Shown here: in pieces, positions 1 through 10,575 of the stretch | Layout: each line of letters starts with the position of its first letter | How positions within the stretch are numbered: position 1 is the first letter of the stretch | NCBI RefSeq assembly: GCF_947490415.1 | Contig: NZ_CANLGX010000001.1 | Coordinates: forward strand, 992,001-1,056,000 | Direction: 5' to 3' | DNA length: 64,000 nt | DNA from: an uncultured Eudoraea sp. | GTDB taxonomy: Bacteria > Bacteroidota > Bacteroidia > Flavobacteriales > Flavobacteriaceae | Position numbers and translations under genes: made by a program | The notes under the pieces: generated by a model | Told to the model about the DNA's origin: nothing | What the model saw: only the letters and a program-made list of their open reading frames with translations | Databases searched by the model: none

Positions 1-2901
1 GTTTGGAAAACAATTGATGGCGGCAGGAGTTGGGAGAATATTTCAGATGGGTTTTTTGGAGGCAGTGTAGGCGCGGTGGAAGTTGCGAAAAGTGATCCTA
101 ATGTTATTTATGTTGGCGGCGGTGAAAAAACTTTACGGGGGAATGTATCTTCTGGTTATGGTGTCTGGAAAACTGAGGACGCAGGTAAGACATGGAAGTC
201 AGTAGGCCTCAAAAACAGCAGACATGTACCGCGAATTCGAATACATCCGGATAACCCAGATATTTTGTATGCTGCGGTATTAGGAAATATATATAGACCA
301 ACTCAAGAACGTGGTATTTTTAAAAGTACAGACGGGGGCACTACATGGCGTAATACCCTTTTTGTAAATGAGCAGGCGGGTGCGGTTGACCTGGTTATGG
401 ATCCTAACAATCCTCGAATATTGTATGCATCGACCTGGAGAGCAAAAAGAACACCTTATAGCCTAAGCAGCGGTGGTGATGGTTCTGCTTTATGGAAAAG
501 TACAGATAGTGGAGAAACCTGGAGTGAAATTTCAAAAAATGAAGGGTTCCCAAAGGATACTTTGGGAATTATAGGTGTAACCGTCTCACCTAAAAACTCT
601 GAACGCGTTTGGGCCATTGTTGAACAAAAGGAAAAGGGAGGTCTTTATAGAAGTGAAGACGGAGGTAAAAAATGGACACAGGTTAATAGCGAAAGAAAGC
701 TAAGACAAAGGGCATGGTATTATACCCGTTTATATGCCGATACCGAGGATGAAGATGTAGTGTATGTTCTAAATGTACGTTACCATAAGTCAACAGATGG
801 CGGTAAGTCTTTTAATACTTTTAATGCTCCGCACGGGGATCACCACGATTTGTGGATAGCACCTGAAAATTCACAACGGATGATTATTGGAGATGATGGG
901 GGAGCTCAGATTTCGTATGATGGAGGTGAAACATGGAGTACGTATTACAATCAACCTACTGCACAGTTTTACAGGGTTACCACAGATAATAATTTTCCCT
1001 TTCGAATCTATGCAGCCCAACAGGACAATTCAACGGTCCGGATTAAACATCGCAGTGATGGTGGAAGTATCAGTGAAGATGATTGGGAAAGAACAGCGGG
1101 GGGTGAATCAGCGCACATTGCTGTAGATCCATTAAATAATGATATTGTCTATGGTGGAAGTTATGGAGGCTTTTTAACCAGGGTAAATCATAATACAGGT
1201 ACTATTCGCGGAGTGAATGTGTGGCCCGATAATCCAATGGGTTACGGAGCTGAAGGAATGAAATACCGTTTTCAATGGAATTTCCCTATTATTTTTAGCA
1301 AACTTAATCCGAAGAAATTATACACCTTTTCCAATCACGTACACATGAGTGAGAACGAGGGACAAAGCTGGAAACTATTGAGTGGGGATTTAACCAGAAA
1401 TGATCCGGATAAACTTCTGTCGAGCGGGGGACCAATTACACAGGACAATACCGGTGTTGAGTATTATTGCACCATTTTTGCGGCAAATGAAAGTCCATTG
1501 AAAGAAGGTCTGCTTTGGGTTGGGAGTGATGACGGCCTAATTCATGTGTCGCGCAACAGTGGTGAAAGCTGGGAAAATGTCACACCTTCGGGGATGCCCG
1601 AATGGAGTATGATAAACAGTATTGAGCCTTCTGCTTTTGATGAGGGCACGTGTTATGTTGCGGCTACTCGCTATAAGTTGGGCGACTTTGAACCGTACTT
1701 GTACAAAACCAATGATTTTGGAAAAACCTGGATAAAAATAACGAACGGTATAAATAAAGAACACTTTACACGAGTTCTTCGGGAAGACCCAAAAAGAAAG
1801 GGTCTTCTGTATGCGGGAACCGAAACCGGGATGTATATTAGCTTTAATGATGGGCAAAACTGGAAGGCTTTTCAGCTTAATTTACCCATAGTCCCTGTAA
1901 CGGATCTTACTATCAAGGATGACAATCTTATAGTAGCAACCCAGGGGCGCAGTTTGTGGATTATAGATGACCTTACGGTGCTGCATCAACTTGATGCGTC
2001 GAAAAAAAATGCCGCTATCATACTTTATAAACCTAAAGATGCATACAGGACCAAAGGGCGGGCTGCAAGTGAACCTTCAAAAACAGAAGGACAAAACCAT
2101 CCGGGGGGCGTAGTGACTCAGTTTTACTTAAATGACTGGGATAAGAAAGATAGCATTGCACTGACTTACATGTCTATGTCGGGCGATACTTTGGCTAATT
2201 TTAGCACGTATAGTTCTAAAAAAGATAAAAAGTTAGAAGTTAAAAATGAAGGCAATACCCATGTCTGGGATACTCGTGGCAAAGGAGCAGAAAAACTGGA
2301 GGGGATGATTTTATGGTCGGCAAACCTGGAGGGGGCAAAGGCAGTCCCCGGATCCTATAAAGTATATTTAAACAGAAATGGCACAAGTATATCAGAAACC
2401 TTTACTATTTTGCCAGATCCAAGAGCCGAAGTTACTGTAGCTGATATGCAAATGCAATACGATTTTGTCAGTGATATAAATGCAACAGTTGATAAAGCAC
2501 ATCAATCCATCAAGAAAATTCGCAAAATCACAGCCCAGTTGGATGCTTTTATGGAACAGTATAAAGGAAATTCCGCAACCGCCGATTTAGTGGAAAAAGC
2601 GAAGGAAATGAAGAAGGGTTTTGAGGAGATTGAAAAGGCCTTATACCAAACAAAAAACAGAAGCGGTCAGGATCCTTTGAATTTTCCAATTCGACTTACC
2701 AATAAACTGGCCCATTTGAATAGTTTGGTCTCCTTAGACGATTTTCCGCCAACCGAGCAGGATATTGCTGTAAAAAATGAATTAACCACAAAGATTAATA
2801 CACAACTTAGAGCTTTTGATGCAATGGTTGATAAGGAAATCAAAGAATTTAATAAAGCATTTAATGATTTAAACCTCAATTACCTCTTTATAGAAGAATA
2901 G
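1..2901 (+). CDS. Secreted Asp-box (BNR/VPS10-like) repeat protein, 5' end outside window
   Basis: The reading frame is open from base 1, so the start and any signal peptide lie outside the window; 966 residues are visible, ending at TAG. Repeated Asp-box motifs of the S/T-x-D-G-G-x-T/S-W kind (KSTDGGTTW, RSEDGGKKW, ISYDGGETW) recur through the first two thirds. This is the signature of beta-propeller proteins related to sortilin/VPS10 and sialidase folds, often annotated loosely as glycosyl hydrolase. The last 150 or so residues are Lys/Glu-rich and probably helical. The adjacent downstream gene is a full-length paralogue. No catalytic residues can be assigned, so an enzymatic activity is not supported; a structural or binding role outside the cytoplasm is the safer reading. 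Confidence 0.85.
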   Translation, partial: VWKTIDGGRSWENISDGFFGGSVGAVEVAKSDPNVIYVGGGEKTLRGNVSSGYGVWKTEDAGKTWKSVGLKNSRHVPRIRIHPDNPDILYAAVLGNIYRPTQERGIFKSTDGGTTWRNTLFVNEQAGAVDLVMDPNNPRILYASTWRAKRTPYSLSSGGDGSALWKSTDSGETWSEISKNEGFPKDTLGIIGVTVSPKNSERVWAIVEQKEKGGLYRSEDGGKKWTQVNSERKLRQRAWYYTRLYADTEDEDVVYVLNVRYHKSTDGGKSFNTFNAPHGDHHDLWIAPENSQRMIIGDDGGAQISYDGGETWSTYYNQPTAQFYRVTTDNNFPFRIYAAQQDNSTVRIKHRSDGGSISEDDWERTAGGESAHIAVDPLNNDIVYGGSYGGFLTRVNHNTGTIRGVNVWPDNPMGYGAEGMKYRFQWNFPIIFSKLNPKKLYTFSNHVHMSENEGQSWKLLSGDLTRNDPDKLLSSGGPITQDNTGVEYYCTIFAANESPLKEGLLWVGSDDGLIHVSRNSGESWENVTPSGMPEWSMINSIEPSAFDEGTCYVAATRYKLGDFEPYLYKTNDFGKTWIKITNGINKEHFTRVLREDPKRKGLLYAGTETGMYISFNDGQNWKAFQLNLPIVPVTDLTIKDDNLIVATQGRSLWIIDDLTVLHQLDASKKNAAIILYKPKDAYRTKGRAASEPSKTEGQNHPGGVVTQFYLNDWDKKDSIALTYMSMSGDTLANFSTYSSKKDKKLEVKNEGNTHVWDTRGKGAEKLEGMILWSANLEGAKAVPGSYKVYLNRNGTSISETFTILPDPRAEVTVADMQMQYDFVSDINATVDKAHQSIKKIRKITAQLDAFMEQYKGNSATADLVEKAKEMKKGFEEIEKALYQTKNRSGQDPLNFPIRLTNKLAHLNSLVSLDDFPPTEQDIAVKNELTTKINTQLRAFDAMVDKEIKEFNKAFNDLNLNYLFIEE

Positions 2902-2931
2902 TTTTTACACAATAGAACCCATACCATTATT

Positions 2932-5900
2932 ATGAAACAAATTTACATATTGCTAGTTTTTGTATTTGCAGTTAGTCTGAGCTTTGCTCAGGATGCGGAA
3001 ACTTATTTTAAACCACTTAAGTATCGAAATATAGGGCCATTTCGTGGAGGAAGATCTGTAACAGCGGTCGGAGTTATTGGAGATCCTTTAACTTATTATA
3101 TGGGTACTACAGGAGGGGGCCTTTGGAAAACTTCTGATGCTGGTCAACGTTGGGAAAATATATCTGATGGGTATTTTGAAACCGGTTCTGTAGGAGCAGT
3201 TGCCGTCTCGGCCTCTGACCCAAATGTTGTTTATTGCGGTATGGGTGAGCATGCACCCAGAGGAGTAATGACTTCTTATGGAGATGGCGTATATAAATCT
3301 ACTGATGCAGGAAAGACTTGGAAGAAGATTGGGTTGAGTAAAACCCAGCATATCTCGCGGATTGTAATTCACCCGAACAATCCAAATATTGTATATGTGG
3401 CCGCTCAGGGAGCACTTTATGCCCCTAATGAAGAACGCGGAATTTATAAATCTATTAATGGTGGAGAAAGTTGGGAGAAAGTGTTATTTGTAAATACACT
3501 TACCGGATGTTCGGAACTCTCAATGGATCCCAATACACCAGAGGTGCTTTACGCTGCAATGTGGCATCATCAAAGGAAGCCAAATATAGTTATTAGTGGA
3601 GGCCCGGGAAGTGGTTTATATAAATCTGTGGATGGAGGAGAAAATTGGATTGAAATACATGAAGGTCTGCCAGATGAAAAGGGTAAGATGGCTATAGCCG
3701 TAAGCCCCGCCAATTCTAATAAAGTATATGCATTAATTGAAAGTGATTCTGAGCAGGATAAGGGAGGATTGTTTGTGTCTGAGAATGCAGGAATTTCCTG
3801 GAGCATGGTAAGTGGTGATAACAGATTGGTGCAACGAGCCTGGTACTATATTGAAGTATTTCCAGATCCTAATGATGAAAATACGGTATATGTTATGAGT
3901 GCTTCTGCATTTCGATCTATTGACGGCGGAAAATCATGGGAATTAATAACGGGAACGCATGGTGATTACCATGATCTTTGGATCAATCCCAATAATTCAA
4001 AAAACATGGTTATAGCGGACGATGGCGGTGCCGCCATCACTTATAATAAAGGCAAAACATGGTCTACCCAGGATATAATGCCTACTGCTCAAATTTACCG
4101 TATAAATGCAGATAGGCTTTATCCGTACAACATCTATGGTGGGCAACAAGACAATACCTCCGTAAAAATTGCCAGCCTCTCATTAGGCCGAGAGGCAATT
4201 ACTGAACGCGATTGGACTTATGCTGCAGGTGGTGAAAGTGCTTTTCTGGCATTTGACCCTGATAATCCCAGGTATGTTATGGGGGGAAATTATTTAGGGA
4301 CTATCGAAATACTGGATATGGATACCAAGTCAGAAACAAAAATCATGGCAGCTCCCATCCAGTATTTAGGAAGAGCTGCCAGGGATATGAAATACCTATA
4401 TAACTGGAGTGCCCCAATAATAAAATCTCAACATGAACCCGACACTTTTTATCATTGTGCCCAATTGGTTTTGCGAACAAGGGATAAAGGCCTCAACTGG
4501 GAAGAAATTTCTCCGGACCTAACACGAAATATGGACGACAAACAAGGCAAAGGAGGAGGTCCTTATACCGTTGAAGCGGTAGGCGCTGAAAATTATGGCA
4601 CAATAGCTCATATTATTGAATCTCCCCATGAAAAGGGAGTGCTATGGACAGGAAGTGATGATGGCCTTGTTCATTTAACTAAGGATGGTGGGGATACCTG
4701 GGTAAACGTTACGCCTAAAGGGTTAAAAGAATGTTTGGTTAACGCTATTGACATTTCTCCACATGACCCGGCTACTGCTTACATTGCAACTACCCGATAT
4801 AAGTTTAATGATTACACACCTGCATTATACAAAACCACGGATTATGGTAAAAGCTGGACAAATATTAGTTCCGGAATACCTTACGGGTCATTTACCAGGG
4901 TGGTTCGAGAAGATGCTTCACGTAAAAACCTTCTCTATGCAGGCACCGAAAAGGGAGTCTATATTTCCTGGAATGGAGGAATCTCATGGGAGCCGTTTCA
5001 GCTTAATTTACCCATAGCGCCAATTACGGATCTCATGGTGCATCAAGGCGATTTGATTGTAGCTACTTCAGGAAGATCTTTTTGGATATTCGACGACCTC
5101 GGTGCACTTGCTCAATACAAAACAAAAAATGGAGATTTAAAAATAATGGAGCCTGAGGATGCATATAATGGTTCCTGGGACAGCCCTTTAAATAAAAATT
5201 CGGCTAGTTTTAAAGGGACAGACCCTTTTTCCGGAGTCAACCCTGCTAATGGGGTAGTACTTTATTATGAATTACCCAAAAGCACTGATTCTACCGAAAT
5301 TTCTCTGGAAATACACAATGACAAGGGAAACCTTATCCGAAAGTTTAGCTCCAAAAGGGATCTAAATTATAAAAAGCATAACGGCGGAGGGCCACCTCCT
5401 GCCCCGGTTCTTTCTAAGGAAGAGGGATTAAACAGATTTGTATGGGACATGCTTTATCCAATAATTCCAGGTATCCCCGATGTATATATTGAAGCTAACT
5501 TCCTGGGACATAAGGCACCACCGGGAACCTATACATTTAAATTACATCAGGGAGATAAAACAATAAGTACCACAGCTAAAATTCTTGAAACACCAGGTTT
5601 CGAAATTCAACAGGGCCAATATGCTGCTTACGATGCATTTATGACGGAATTGGAGCAAAATATTACCCAAATGCACCTGATGGTAAATACACTTTTTAGT
5701 GCTAAGATTCAACTTAAGGATATTATAAATGACCTTGAAGATGATACACTTAAGAAGGCTGGGATGGCTCTTTATAACAAATTGAATTCATGGGATGAGG
5801 AGATGATTCAACGCAAGTCCCAGGCATATGACGATGTGGAAAATTTTCCAAATAAATTTACCGCTGAGTATTTATTTTTGATAGACAAAACCAACAGTAC

Positions 5901-6063
5901 AATTCCAAGGGTTAATACTTCATCGAGGACTCGAAAAAATGAATTAGATAAAGAATGGGAGCTGTTAAAAATGCGTGGAAATGAATTTTTAGATAAAGAA
6001 CTACCGGATTTTAATAAAAAATTGTGGGAGGCTGGTATCGGGGCAATTAGATATAAGAAATAA
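2932..6063 (+). CDS. Secreted Asp-box (BNR/VPS10-like) repeat protein, full length
   Basis: 1043 residues with a clear N-terminal signal peptide ([20 protein letters not shown]), cleavage expected near residue 19. The mature protein starts with the family motif [11 protein letters not shown] and has many Asp-boxes ([35 protein letters not shown]), which predict two beta-propellers, followed by a helical C-terminal domain from about residue 880. It is paralogous throughout to the gene just upstream, 30 bases away, so the pair arose by tandem duplication and is probably cotranscribed. The substrate is unknown. The stop codon overlaps the start of hemJ by one base (TAATG), suggesting translational coupling. 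Confidence 0.88.
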   Translation: MKQIYILLVFVFAVSLSFAQDAETYFKPLKYRNIGPFRGGRSVTAVGVIGDPLTYYMGTTGGGLWKTSDAGQRWENISDGYFETGSVGAVAVSASDPNVVYCGMGEHAPRGVMTSYGDGVYKSTDAGKTWKKIGLSKTQHISRIVIHPNNPNIVYVAAQGALYAPNEERGIYKSINGGESWEKVLFVNTLTGCSELSMDPNTPEVLYAAMWHHQRKPNIVISGGPGSGLYKSVDGGENWIEIHEGLPDEKGKMAIAVSPANSNKVYALIESDSEQDKGGLFVSENAGISWSMVSGDNRLVQRAWYYIEVFPDPNDENTVYVMSASAFRSIDGGKSWELITGTHGDYHDLWINPNNSKNMVIADDGGAAITYNKGKTWSTQDIMPTAQIYRINADRLYPYNIYGGQQDNTSVKIASLSLGREAITERDWTYAAGGESAFLAFDPDNPRYVMGGNYLGTIEILDMDTKSETKIMAAPIQYLGRAARDMKYLYNWSAPIIKSQHEPDTFYHCAQLVLRTRDKGLNWEEISPDLTRNMDDKQGKGGGPYTVEAVGAENYGTIAHIIESPHEKGVLWTGSDDGLVHLTKDGGDTWVNVTPKGLKECLVNAIDISPHDPATAYIATTRYKFNDYTPALYKTTDYGKSWTNISSGIPYGSFTRVVREDASRKNLLYAGTEKGVYISWNGGISWEPFQLNLPIAPITDLMVHQGDLIVATSGRSFWIFDDLGALAQYKTKNGDLKIMEPEDAYNGSWDSPLNKNSASFKGTDPFSGVNPANGVVLYYELPKSTDSTEISLEIHNDKGNLIRKFSSKRDLNYKKHNGGGPPPAPVLSKEEGLNRFVWDMLYPIIPGIPDVYIEANFLGHKAPPGTYTFKLHQGDKTISTTAKILETPGFEIQQGQYAAYDAFMTELEQNITQMHLMVNTLFSAKIQLKDIINDLEDDTLKKAGMALYNKLNSWDEEMIQRKSQAYDDVENFPNKFTAEYLFLIDKTNSTIPRVNTSSRTRKNELDKEWELLKMRGNEFLDKELPDFNKKLWEAGIGAIRYKK

Positions 6064-6614
6064 TGGAGGAATACTATAATTATATAAAATCACTGCATCT
6101 AATATTTGTAGTAACATGGTTCGCCGGTTTATTTTATATACCCAGATTGTTCATTTATCATATTGAAGCAACTGATAAGCCTTCTCCGGATAAAGAAATA
6201 CTTTCTGATCAACTAAAACTAATGACAAAACGTTTGTGGTACATTATTACATGGCCTTCGGCTGTTTTGTGTACAATATTTGCTTTTTGGTTGTTATTCT
6301 TAATACCAGGGTGGTTAGAGCAACCATGGATGCATATTAAATTGTTGTTTGTGGTATTACTTATTGTTTATCATATGAAAACACATATGATATATCTTCA
6401 ATTACAGCGCGATGAAATAAAATACACTTCCAATTTTATGAGAATCTGGAACGAAGGCGCCACTGTGATTCTGTTTGCAGTTACCTTTTTAGTTATATTA
6501 AAGGGTACTTTCAACTGGATTTTTGGGGTATTGGGGCTGATTGTCCTTGGTATTCTTCTTATGCTTGGCATACGGTTGTACAAAAGGATTAGAGATAAGA
6601 ATCCCAATGCGTAA
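6063..6614 (+). CDS. hemJ: HemJ-type protoporphyrinogen IX oxidase (CopD-like membrane protein)
   Basis: 183 residues with about four or five membrane helices. The N-terminal segment YIKSLHLIFVVTWFAGLFYI, with His12 in the first helix and Arg28/His33 just after it, is the conserved core of the HemJ family (UPF0093). These enzymes oxidise protoporphyrinogen IX to protoporphyrin IX in haem synthesis and coordinate haem through the conserved first-helix histidine. Start ATG overlaps the stop of the preceding Asp-box protein gene by one base, an odd partner for a haem enzyme. A hairpin follows the stop directly. Confidence 0.85.
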   Translation: MEEYYNYIKSLHLIFVVTWFAGLFYIPRLFIYHIEATDKPSPDKEILSDQLKLMTKRLWYIITWPSAVLCTIFAFWLLFLIPGWLEQPWMHIKLLFVVLLIVYHMKTHMIYLQLQRDEIKYTSNFMRIWNEGATVILFAVTFLVILKGTFNWIFGVLGLIVLGILLMLGIRLYKRIRDKNPNA

Positions 6615-6636
6615 CCCCATTTAATTTGGGGTATTT
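6614..6636 (+). terminator. Hairpin after hemJ, probable intrinsic terminator
   Basis: ACCCCA (6614-6619) pairs with TGGGGT (6627-6632) around a 7-base loop and is followed by a short T-containing stretch (ATTTCG). It begins within the hemJ stop codon. The T-tract is weak, so termination may be partial. Confidence 0.5.
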
Positions 6637-6638
6637 CG

Positions 6639-6671
6639 TTGACTGCTTTGGCTTGATTATTGCTATCTTTA
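6639..6671 (+). promoter_or_regulatory. Promoter of the histidine kinase gene (Bacteroidota type)
   Basis: TTG at 6639-6641 and TATCTTTA at 6664-6671 (7 of the 8 positions of TAnnTTTG) are separated by 22 bases, within the spacing usual for the Bacteroidota primary sigma factor. Transcription would start near 6677. That excludes the TTG codon at 6660 as the start of the next gene and favours the TTG at 6690. Confidence 0.5.
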
Positions 6672-6689
6672 AACTCAAATCAGGACTCC

Positions 6690-8147
6690 TTGCTTAAAAA
6701 ATTATCCCTTAGATCCCGAATTTTTGTCACTATGATTTTACTGGTGCTTATAGCATCGGTATTAATAGCCGGAGTTACTATTTACCAATATAGGGAGCAA
6801 TCTAAAGATTATCACCAGGTCCGTTTGGAGCGGAAGGAAGCTCAGATTAAACAGAGTATCGCCTATACCTTACAGGAAACCACTTATCCGGTGACTACAG
6901 AAAATCTGGCACTGATATTTAAAGATGAAATTTATCGGATTGCTGATGTCCAAAACGTAAACTTTAATATTTATGATCTTAAGGGGAATTTAATCAAGAG
7001 TTCAAAACCCAGATTCAGAAATGATTCTATATCTCTTCACTTGGGATCGGAAATAATTAATATGTTATCAAATACCGTGGATAAGCGGTATGTACTCGAC
7101 GATACTGCTGCGGGGGATAAATATCAGGCTTCGTATACTTATATAACTGATGACAAATTTAAACCAATTGGTATATTAAATCTACCATATTTTCAGGATA
7201 ACTCCTTCAACGACATGGAACTCAAGGAATTCCTGATGCGTCTGGGTGTTGTCTATCTGTTTATGTTGCTTATTGCTATTATTTTGGCTTATTTCATTTC
7301 AAAATATATCACCCGTTCTTTACAAACTATTTCCGAAAAAATTACGCAGACTGACATCACCAAAAGAAATGAAAAAATCTTTATTGAAAATCCGGGGCAC
7401 GAAATAGGAAAACTTATTAATTCATATAATGAGATGATTGATGAACTGGAAATAAGCGCAGCCAAACTGGCACGGAGTGAAAGGGAACAGGCTTGGCGTG
7501 AGATGGCCAAGCAAGTAGCTCATGAAATAAAAAATCCGCTAACTCCTATGCGTTTAAGTGTTCAAAGTTTTGAAAGAAAATTTAATCCTGAGGATCCGGA
7601 TATACAAACCAAGGTAAAGGAATATTCCAAGACTCTGATTCAGCAAATAGATACAATGAGCAGCATTGCTTCTGCTTTTTCAAGCTTTGCGGAAATGCCC
7701 GCTCAACAGAATGAAAATTTGAATGTGGTAAAAATAGTTAAACTGGCATTAGACATTTTTAATGAAAAATACATACATTTTATGGCTGATGAAGAGGAAA
7801 TCATAGCCAAGTTAGACCGCACCCAATTGATACGTGTAATTACTAATTTGGTGAAGAATGCGATACAGGCAGTACCGGAAGTGGAATCACCAAGAATATT
7901 GGTTTCGGTAGTTTCTCATGGGGATAAAGTAAAAATATCAGTGGCGGACAACGGTATTGGAATTCAGGATGGCTTTAAAGATAAAGTGTTTGAACCCAAG
8001 TTTACAACTAAATCCAGTGGGATGGGCTTAGGCCTTGGCATGGTGAAGAATATTGTTGAAACCTATAACGGGAGTATTAATTTTACTTCACAACTTGGAA
8101 AAGGAACCGTATTCACTGTTATGTTTCCAAAAGGTGTAAAAAATTAA
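6690..8147 (+). CDS. NtrY-like membrane sensor histidine kinase
   Basis: 485 residues from the TTG at 6690; the frame stays open to a TTG at 6660, but the probable promoter overlaps that codon. Order of domains: membrane helix 1 (about 9-31), extracytoplasmic sensor region (about 32-180), membrane helix 2 (about 183-204), HAMP linker, HisKA with the motif AWREMAKQVAHEIKNPLTP (phospho-accepting His278), and HATPase with N-box N386-N390, DNGIG at 420 and GMGLGLG at about 444. The AWREMA-HEIKNPLTP form is typical of NtrY-type kinases. No response regulator gene is adjacent, so its partner is encoded elsewhere. It is followed after 14 bases by an enoyl-CoA hydratase gene, probably cotranscribed. 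Confidence 0.85.
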   Translation: MLKKLSLRSRIFVTMILLVLIASVLIAGVTIYQYREQSKDYHQVRLERKEAQIKQSIAYTLQETTYPVTTENLALIFKDEIYRIADVQNVNFNIYDLKGNLIKSSKPRFRNDSISLHLGSEIINMLSNTVDKRYVLDDTAAGDKYQASYTYITDDKFKPIGILNLPYFQDNSFNDMELKEFLMRLGVVYLFMLLIAIILAYFISKYITRSLQTISEKITQTDITKRNEKIFIENPGHEIGKLINSYNEMIDELEISAAKLARSEREQAWREMAKQVAHEIKNPLTPMRLSVQSFERKFNPEDPDIQTKVKEYSKTLIQQIDTMSSIASAFSSFAEMPAQQNENLNVVKIVKLALDIFNEKYIHFMADEEEIIAKLDRTQLIRVITNLVKNAIQAVPEVESPRILVSVVSHGDKVKISVADNGIGIQDGFKDKVFEPKFTTKSSGMGLGLGMVKNIVETYNGSINFTSQLGKGTVFTVMFPKGVKN

Positions 8148-8161
8148 TAAAATAACTATAG

Positions 8162-8944
8162 ATGAACTTTGAAAATATCCTGATAGAGCATAATAATAGC
8201 CTGGCAACAGTTATTATTAACAGACCAAAAAAATTAAATGCGTTAAACAGAGCAACAATTAAGGACTTAAGTAAGGCATTTAAGACTCTGGCCAAGGACA
8301 AAACAATACGAGCCATTATACTCACCGGGAATGGTGAAAAGGCCTTTGTAGCCGGAGCGGATATTTCAGAATTCGCAAACTATTCAGTAAAGGAAGGCAA
8401 AGATCTTGCAGCAAAAGGGCAACAGGCTCTTTTTAACCTTATAGAGAACTTATCTACTCCAGTCATTGCAGCTGTCAATGGTTTTGCGCTGGGCGGTGGA
8501 CTGGAATTAGCCATGGCTTGTCATTTCAGAATTGCCAGTAATAATGCCAAAATGGGCCTGCCTGAAGTTTCTCTTGGGGTGATTCCAGGTTATGGCGGAA
8601 CGCAACGCCTGCCCCAATTAATCGGAAAAGGAAGGGCGATGGAACTTATAATGTCGGCCGGAATGATTGACGCAGAAAAAGCCCTATCCTACGGTCTGGT
8701 AAATTATGTGGTTCCGCAAGAAGAACTTTTACCACTATGTCTTAAAATTGCAGGCAAAATAACGAATAACTCACCTGTTGCAATTTCTTATGCAATAAAA
8801 GCGGTAAATGCGGGTTTTAAGAATAATGCGAAAGGGTTTGAAACAGAGATAAATGCATTTGGAAGCTGTTTTGGCACAGCTGATTTTAGAGAAGGCACTA
8901 CTGCCTTTTTAGAAAAAAGAAAAGCAGAATTTCCCGGAACCTGA
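8162..8944 (+). CDS. Enoyl-CoA hydratase/isomerase (crotonase family)
   Basis: 260 residues, the usual crotonase length. The oxyanion-hole segment AFVAGADISEF (61-71) and NGFALGGGLELAMAC (106-120) are present, with the catalytic glutamate pair Glu115 (GGGLE) and Glu135 (GLPE) followed by IPGYGGTQRL. These residues match true enoyl-CoA hydratases, which add water to trans-2-enoyl-CoA in fatty acid or amino acid breakdown. The C-terminal EGTTAFLEKRKAEF is also typical. It is a stand-alone monofunctional gene here, with no thiolase or dehydrogenase beside it, so the exact acyl-CoA substrate cannot be read from context. Confidence 0.88.
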   Translation: MNFENILIEHNNSLATVIINRPKKLNALNRATIKDLSKAFKTLAKDKTIRAIILTGNGEKAFVAGADISEFANYSVKEGKDLAAKGQQALFNLIENLSTPVIAAVNGFALGGGLELAMACHFRIASNNAKMGLPEVSLGVIPGYGGTQRLPQLIGKGRAMELIMSAGMIDAEKALSYGLVNYVVPQEELLPLCLKIAGKITNNSPVAISYAIKAVNAGFKNNAKGFETEINAFGSCFGTADFREGTTAFLEKRKAEFPGT

Positions 8945-8968
8945 TACGCTTAAAATTCTTAATCTATC

Positions 8969-10519
8969 ATGAAAATTCGTTTTATATTATTTTTTGCGGT
9001 TTTTACTGCTGGCTTTACCCACGCGCAAAAAATGCCTATTTCCTATGATTTTGGAGAAAAATATGACGACCGATATAAGTATTCTAATTTAGTCTCTATT
9101 TCTGAGGATGGAACAGGCGGAACAGTTTTGGTTAGATCCTACTATACGGGAATGATCCTGAAACCTAAGGGTTATTTTATAGAGCATTATAATAAGGATC
9201 TTGAACTGATCTCAGAATATAATTATAAATTAAAAGGGCCTGATCTTATAGAAGGTTACTTAAGAAACGGACAATTATATTTGCTGTTTTTGGATTATAA
9301 TTGGGAAACTTTGTCATATGACTATATAGTTCACCGCAGTCCTATATCAAATTTCAATTTTACCGAAGAGAAGTTACTCTCAATTCAGTCAGATCAGGTA
9401 CAACAACCCTATGATCGCAACTATTACAACAGAAATTTTTCGTCTGGTTTTACCACAACGGCATTATTTAACGATGATAAAAGTGCATTTATAATTAGCA
9501 CACATTTTAAGAAGGGAAAGATTAATAAACACAATATATATTTATTTAATGCTTCGCTCAATAAGATATTCGAACAGGATTTTTCTAATGAAATAGAAGA
9601 TAAAAATTATGCTTTTGAAAATATAGTGGTCTCCCCCAATATGGAACGTGTATATATTATTGGCAAGGCTTATTTTAAGAAGAAAAGATTTACAGCCTTA
9701 GAACGTAAATTTCAGTATGAACTTATTATGCTGTCAAAACAAGGTGCCATTACACAAAACTTTGACGGCCCTGGTAAATTCTCTGAAGCTTTAAAGCCTA
9801 TTCTCCGAAACGGGAATCTTATTTGTGTTGGGTTTTATGCCGATCGTAAGGATAACAGGTATAATGGATTGGGTTATTTTAAATTAGATCCAATAACACT
9901 TGAAGTCCAAATAAGGAAATACAATCCTTTTTCAAATCAATTTATGACAGACAAGTTTGGAACGGAGGATGCTGAACAGGTAAAGAATCTGGTATTTAAA
10001 AATGTAAGCTTTACTCAGGATGACGAAATACTCTTTAATGCTGAGGAGTATTTTGTTACATCAAGTGTACAGGCAAATTCAAGCGGAGGCAGAATAAGGG
10101 TTGAACGTTTTCATCACAATGATATAGTGAGCGCAAAACTCAATTTAAAAGGTGAAATGCTTTGGGCCAGAAATATTAATAAATCGGAAGTAACACAGGG
10201 TGACGGCGCCTATGCATCTTATTGTTCCTATACTAAAAATGATAACACCTACTTTTTTATAAGTAGCTCAGCTGAAAATCCGCAATTACTCAATAATGAA
10301 CGTGTAATTTTTAAACAGGGCATGAGCAGGAATAGAAATGTTTTTGTCATTCAATTGGACAAACATGGTAAAATGAGTTATGAAAAAATCATTGATGATA
10401 AAGAAGCTCGCTTGCCGCTTATGGTTTCAAAACCTCTTGTGGACTTCAACGATAACGCGGTTTTGTTTTACGCTAAAAGAGGAACTAAAAAACAATTGGT
10501 GAATGTCTCTATCAATTAA
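8969..10519 (+). CDS. Secreted protein of unknown function
   Basis: 516 residues with an N-terminal signal peptide (MKIRFILFFAVFTAGFTHAQ). I do not recognise a family. The mature chain is rich in Tyr, Asn and alternating hydrophobic residues, with repeated short beta-strand-like segments (for example GEMLWARNINK, NRNVFVIQLDKHGKM), which suggests an all-beta, possibly propeller-like, extracytoplasmic protein. It lies 24 bases after the enoyl-CoA hydratase gene, on the same strand, and may be part of that transcript. No lipobox and no C-terminal sorting domain are visible. Confidence 0.7.
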   Translation: MKIRFILFFAVFTAGFTHAQKMPISYDFGEKYDDRYKYSNLVSISEDGTGGTVLVRSYYTGMILKPKGYFIEHYNKDLELISEYNYKLKGPDLIEGYLRNGQLYLLFLDYNWETLSYDYIVHRSPISNFNFTEEKLLSIQSDQVQQPYDRNYYNRNFSSGFTTTALFNDDKSAFIISTHFKKGKINKHNIYLFNASLNKIFEQDFSNEIEDKNYAFENIVVSPNMERVYIIGKAYFKKKRFTALERKFQYELIMLSKQGAITQNFDGPGKFSEALKPILRNGNLICVGFYADRKDNRYNGLGYFKLDPITLEVQIRKYNPFSNQFMTDKFGTEDAEQVKNLVFKNVSFTQDDEILFNAEEYFVTSSVQANSSGGRIRVERFHHNDIVSAKLNLKGEMLWARNINKSEVTQGDGAYASYCSYTKNDNTYFFISSSAENPQLLNNERVIFKQGMSRNRNVFVIQLDKHGKMSYEKIIDDKEARLPLMVSKPLVDFNDNAVLFYAKRGTKKQLVNVSIN

Positions 10520-10529
10520 ATTTATAAAA

Positions 10530-10560
10530 TTGTCTAAATAGGAATAATTCCATAATTTTG
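10530..10560 (+). promoter_or_regulatory. Promoter of the radical SAM gene (Bacteroidota type)
   Basis: TTG at 10530-10532 and a perfect TAnnTTTG element, TAATTTTG, at 10553-10560 are spaced by 20 bases. The predicted transcript start near 10566 leaves a leader of only about 10 bases before the TTG start codon at 10576, which supports that start. Confidence 0.65.
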
Positions 10561-10575
10561 GAATAAATCCATATA

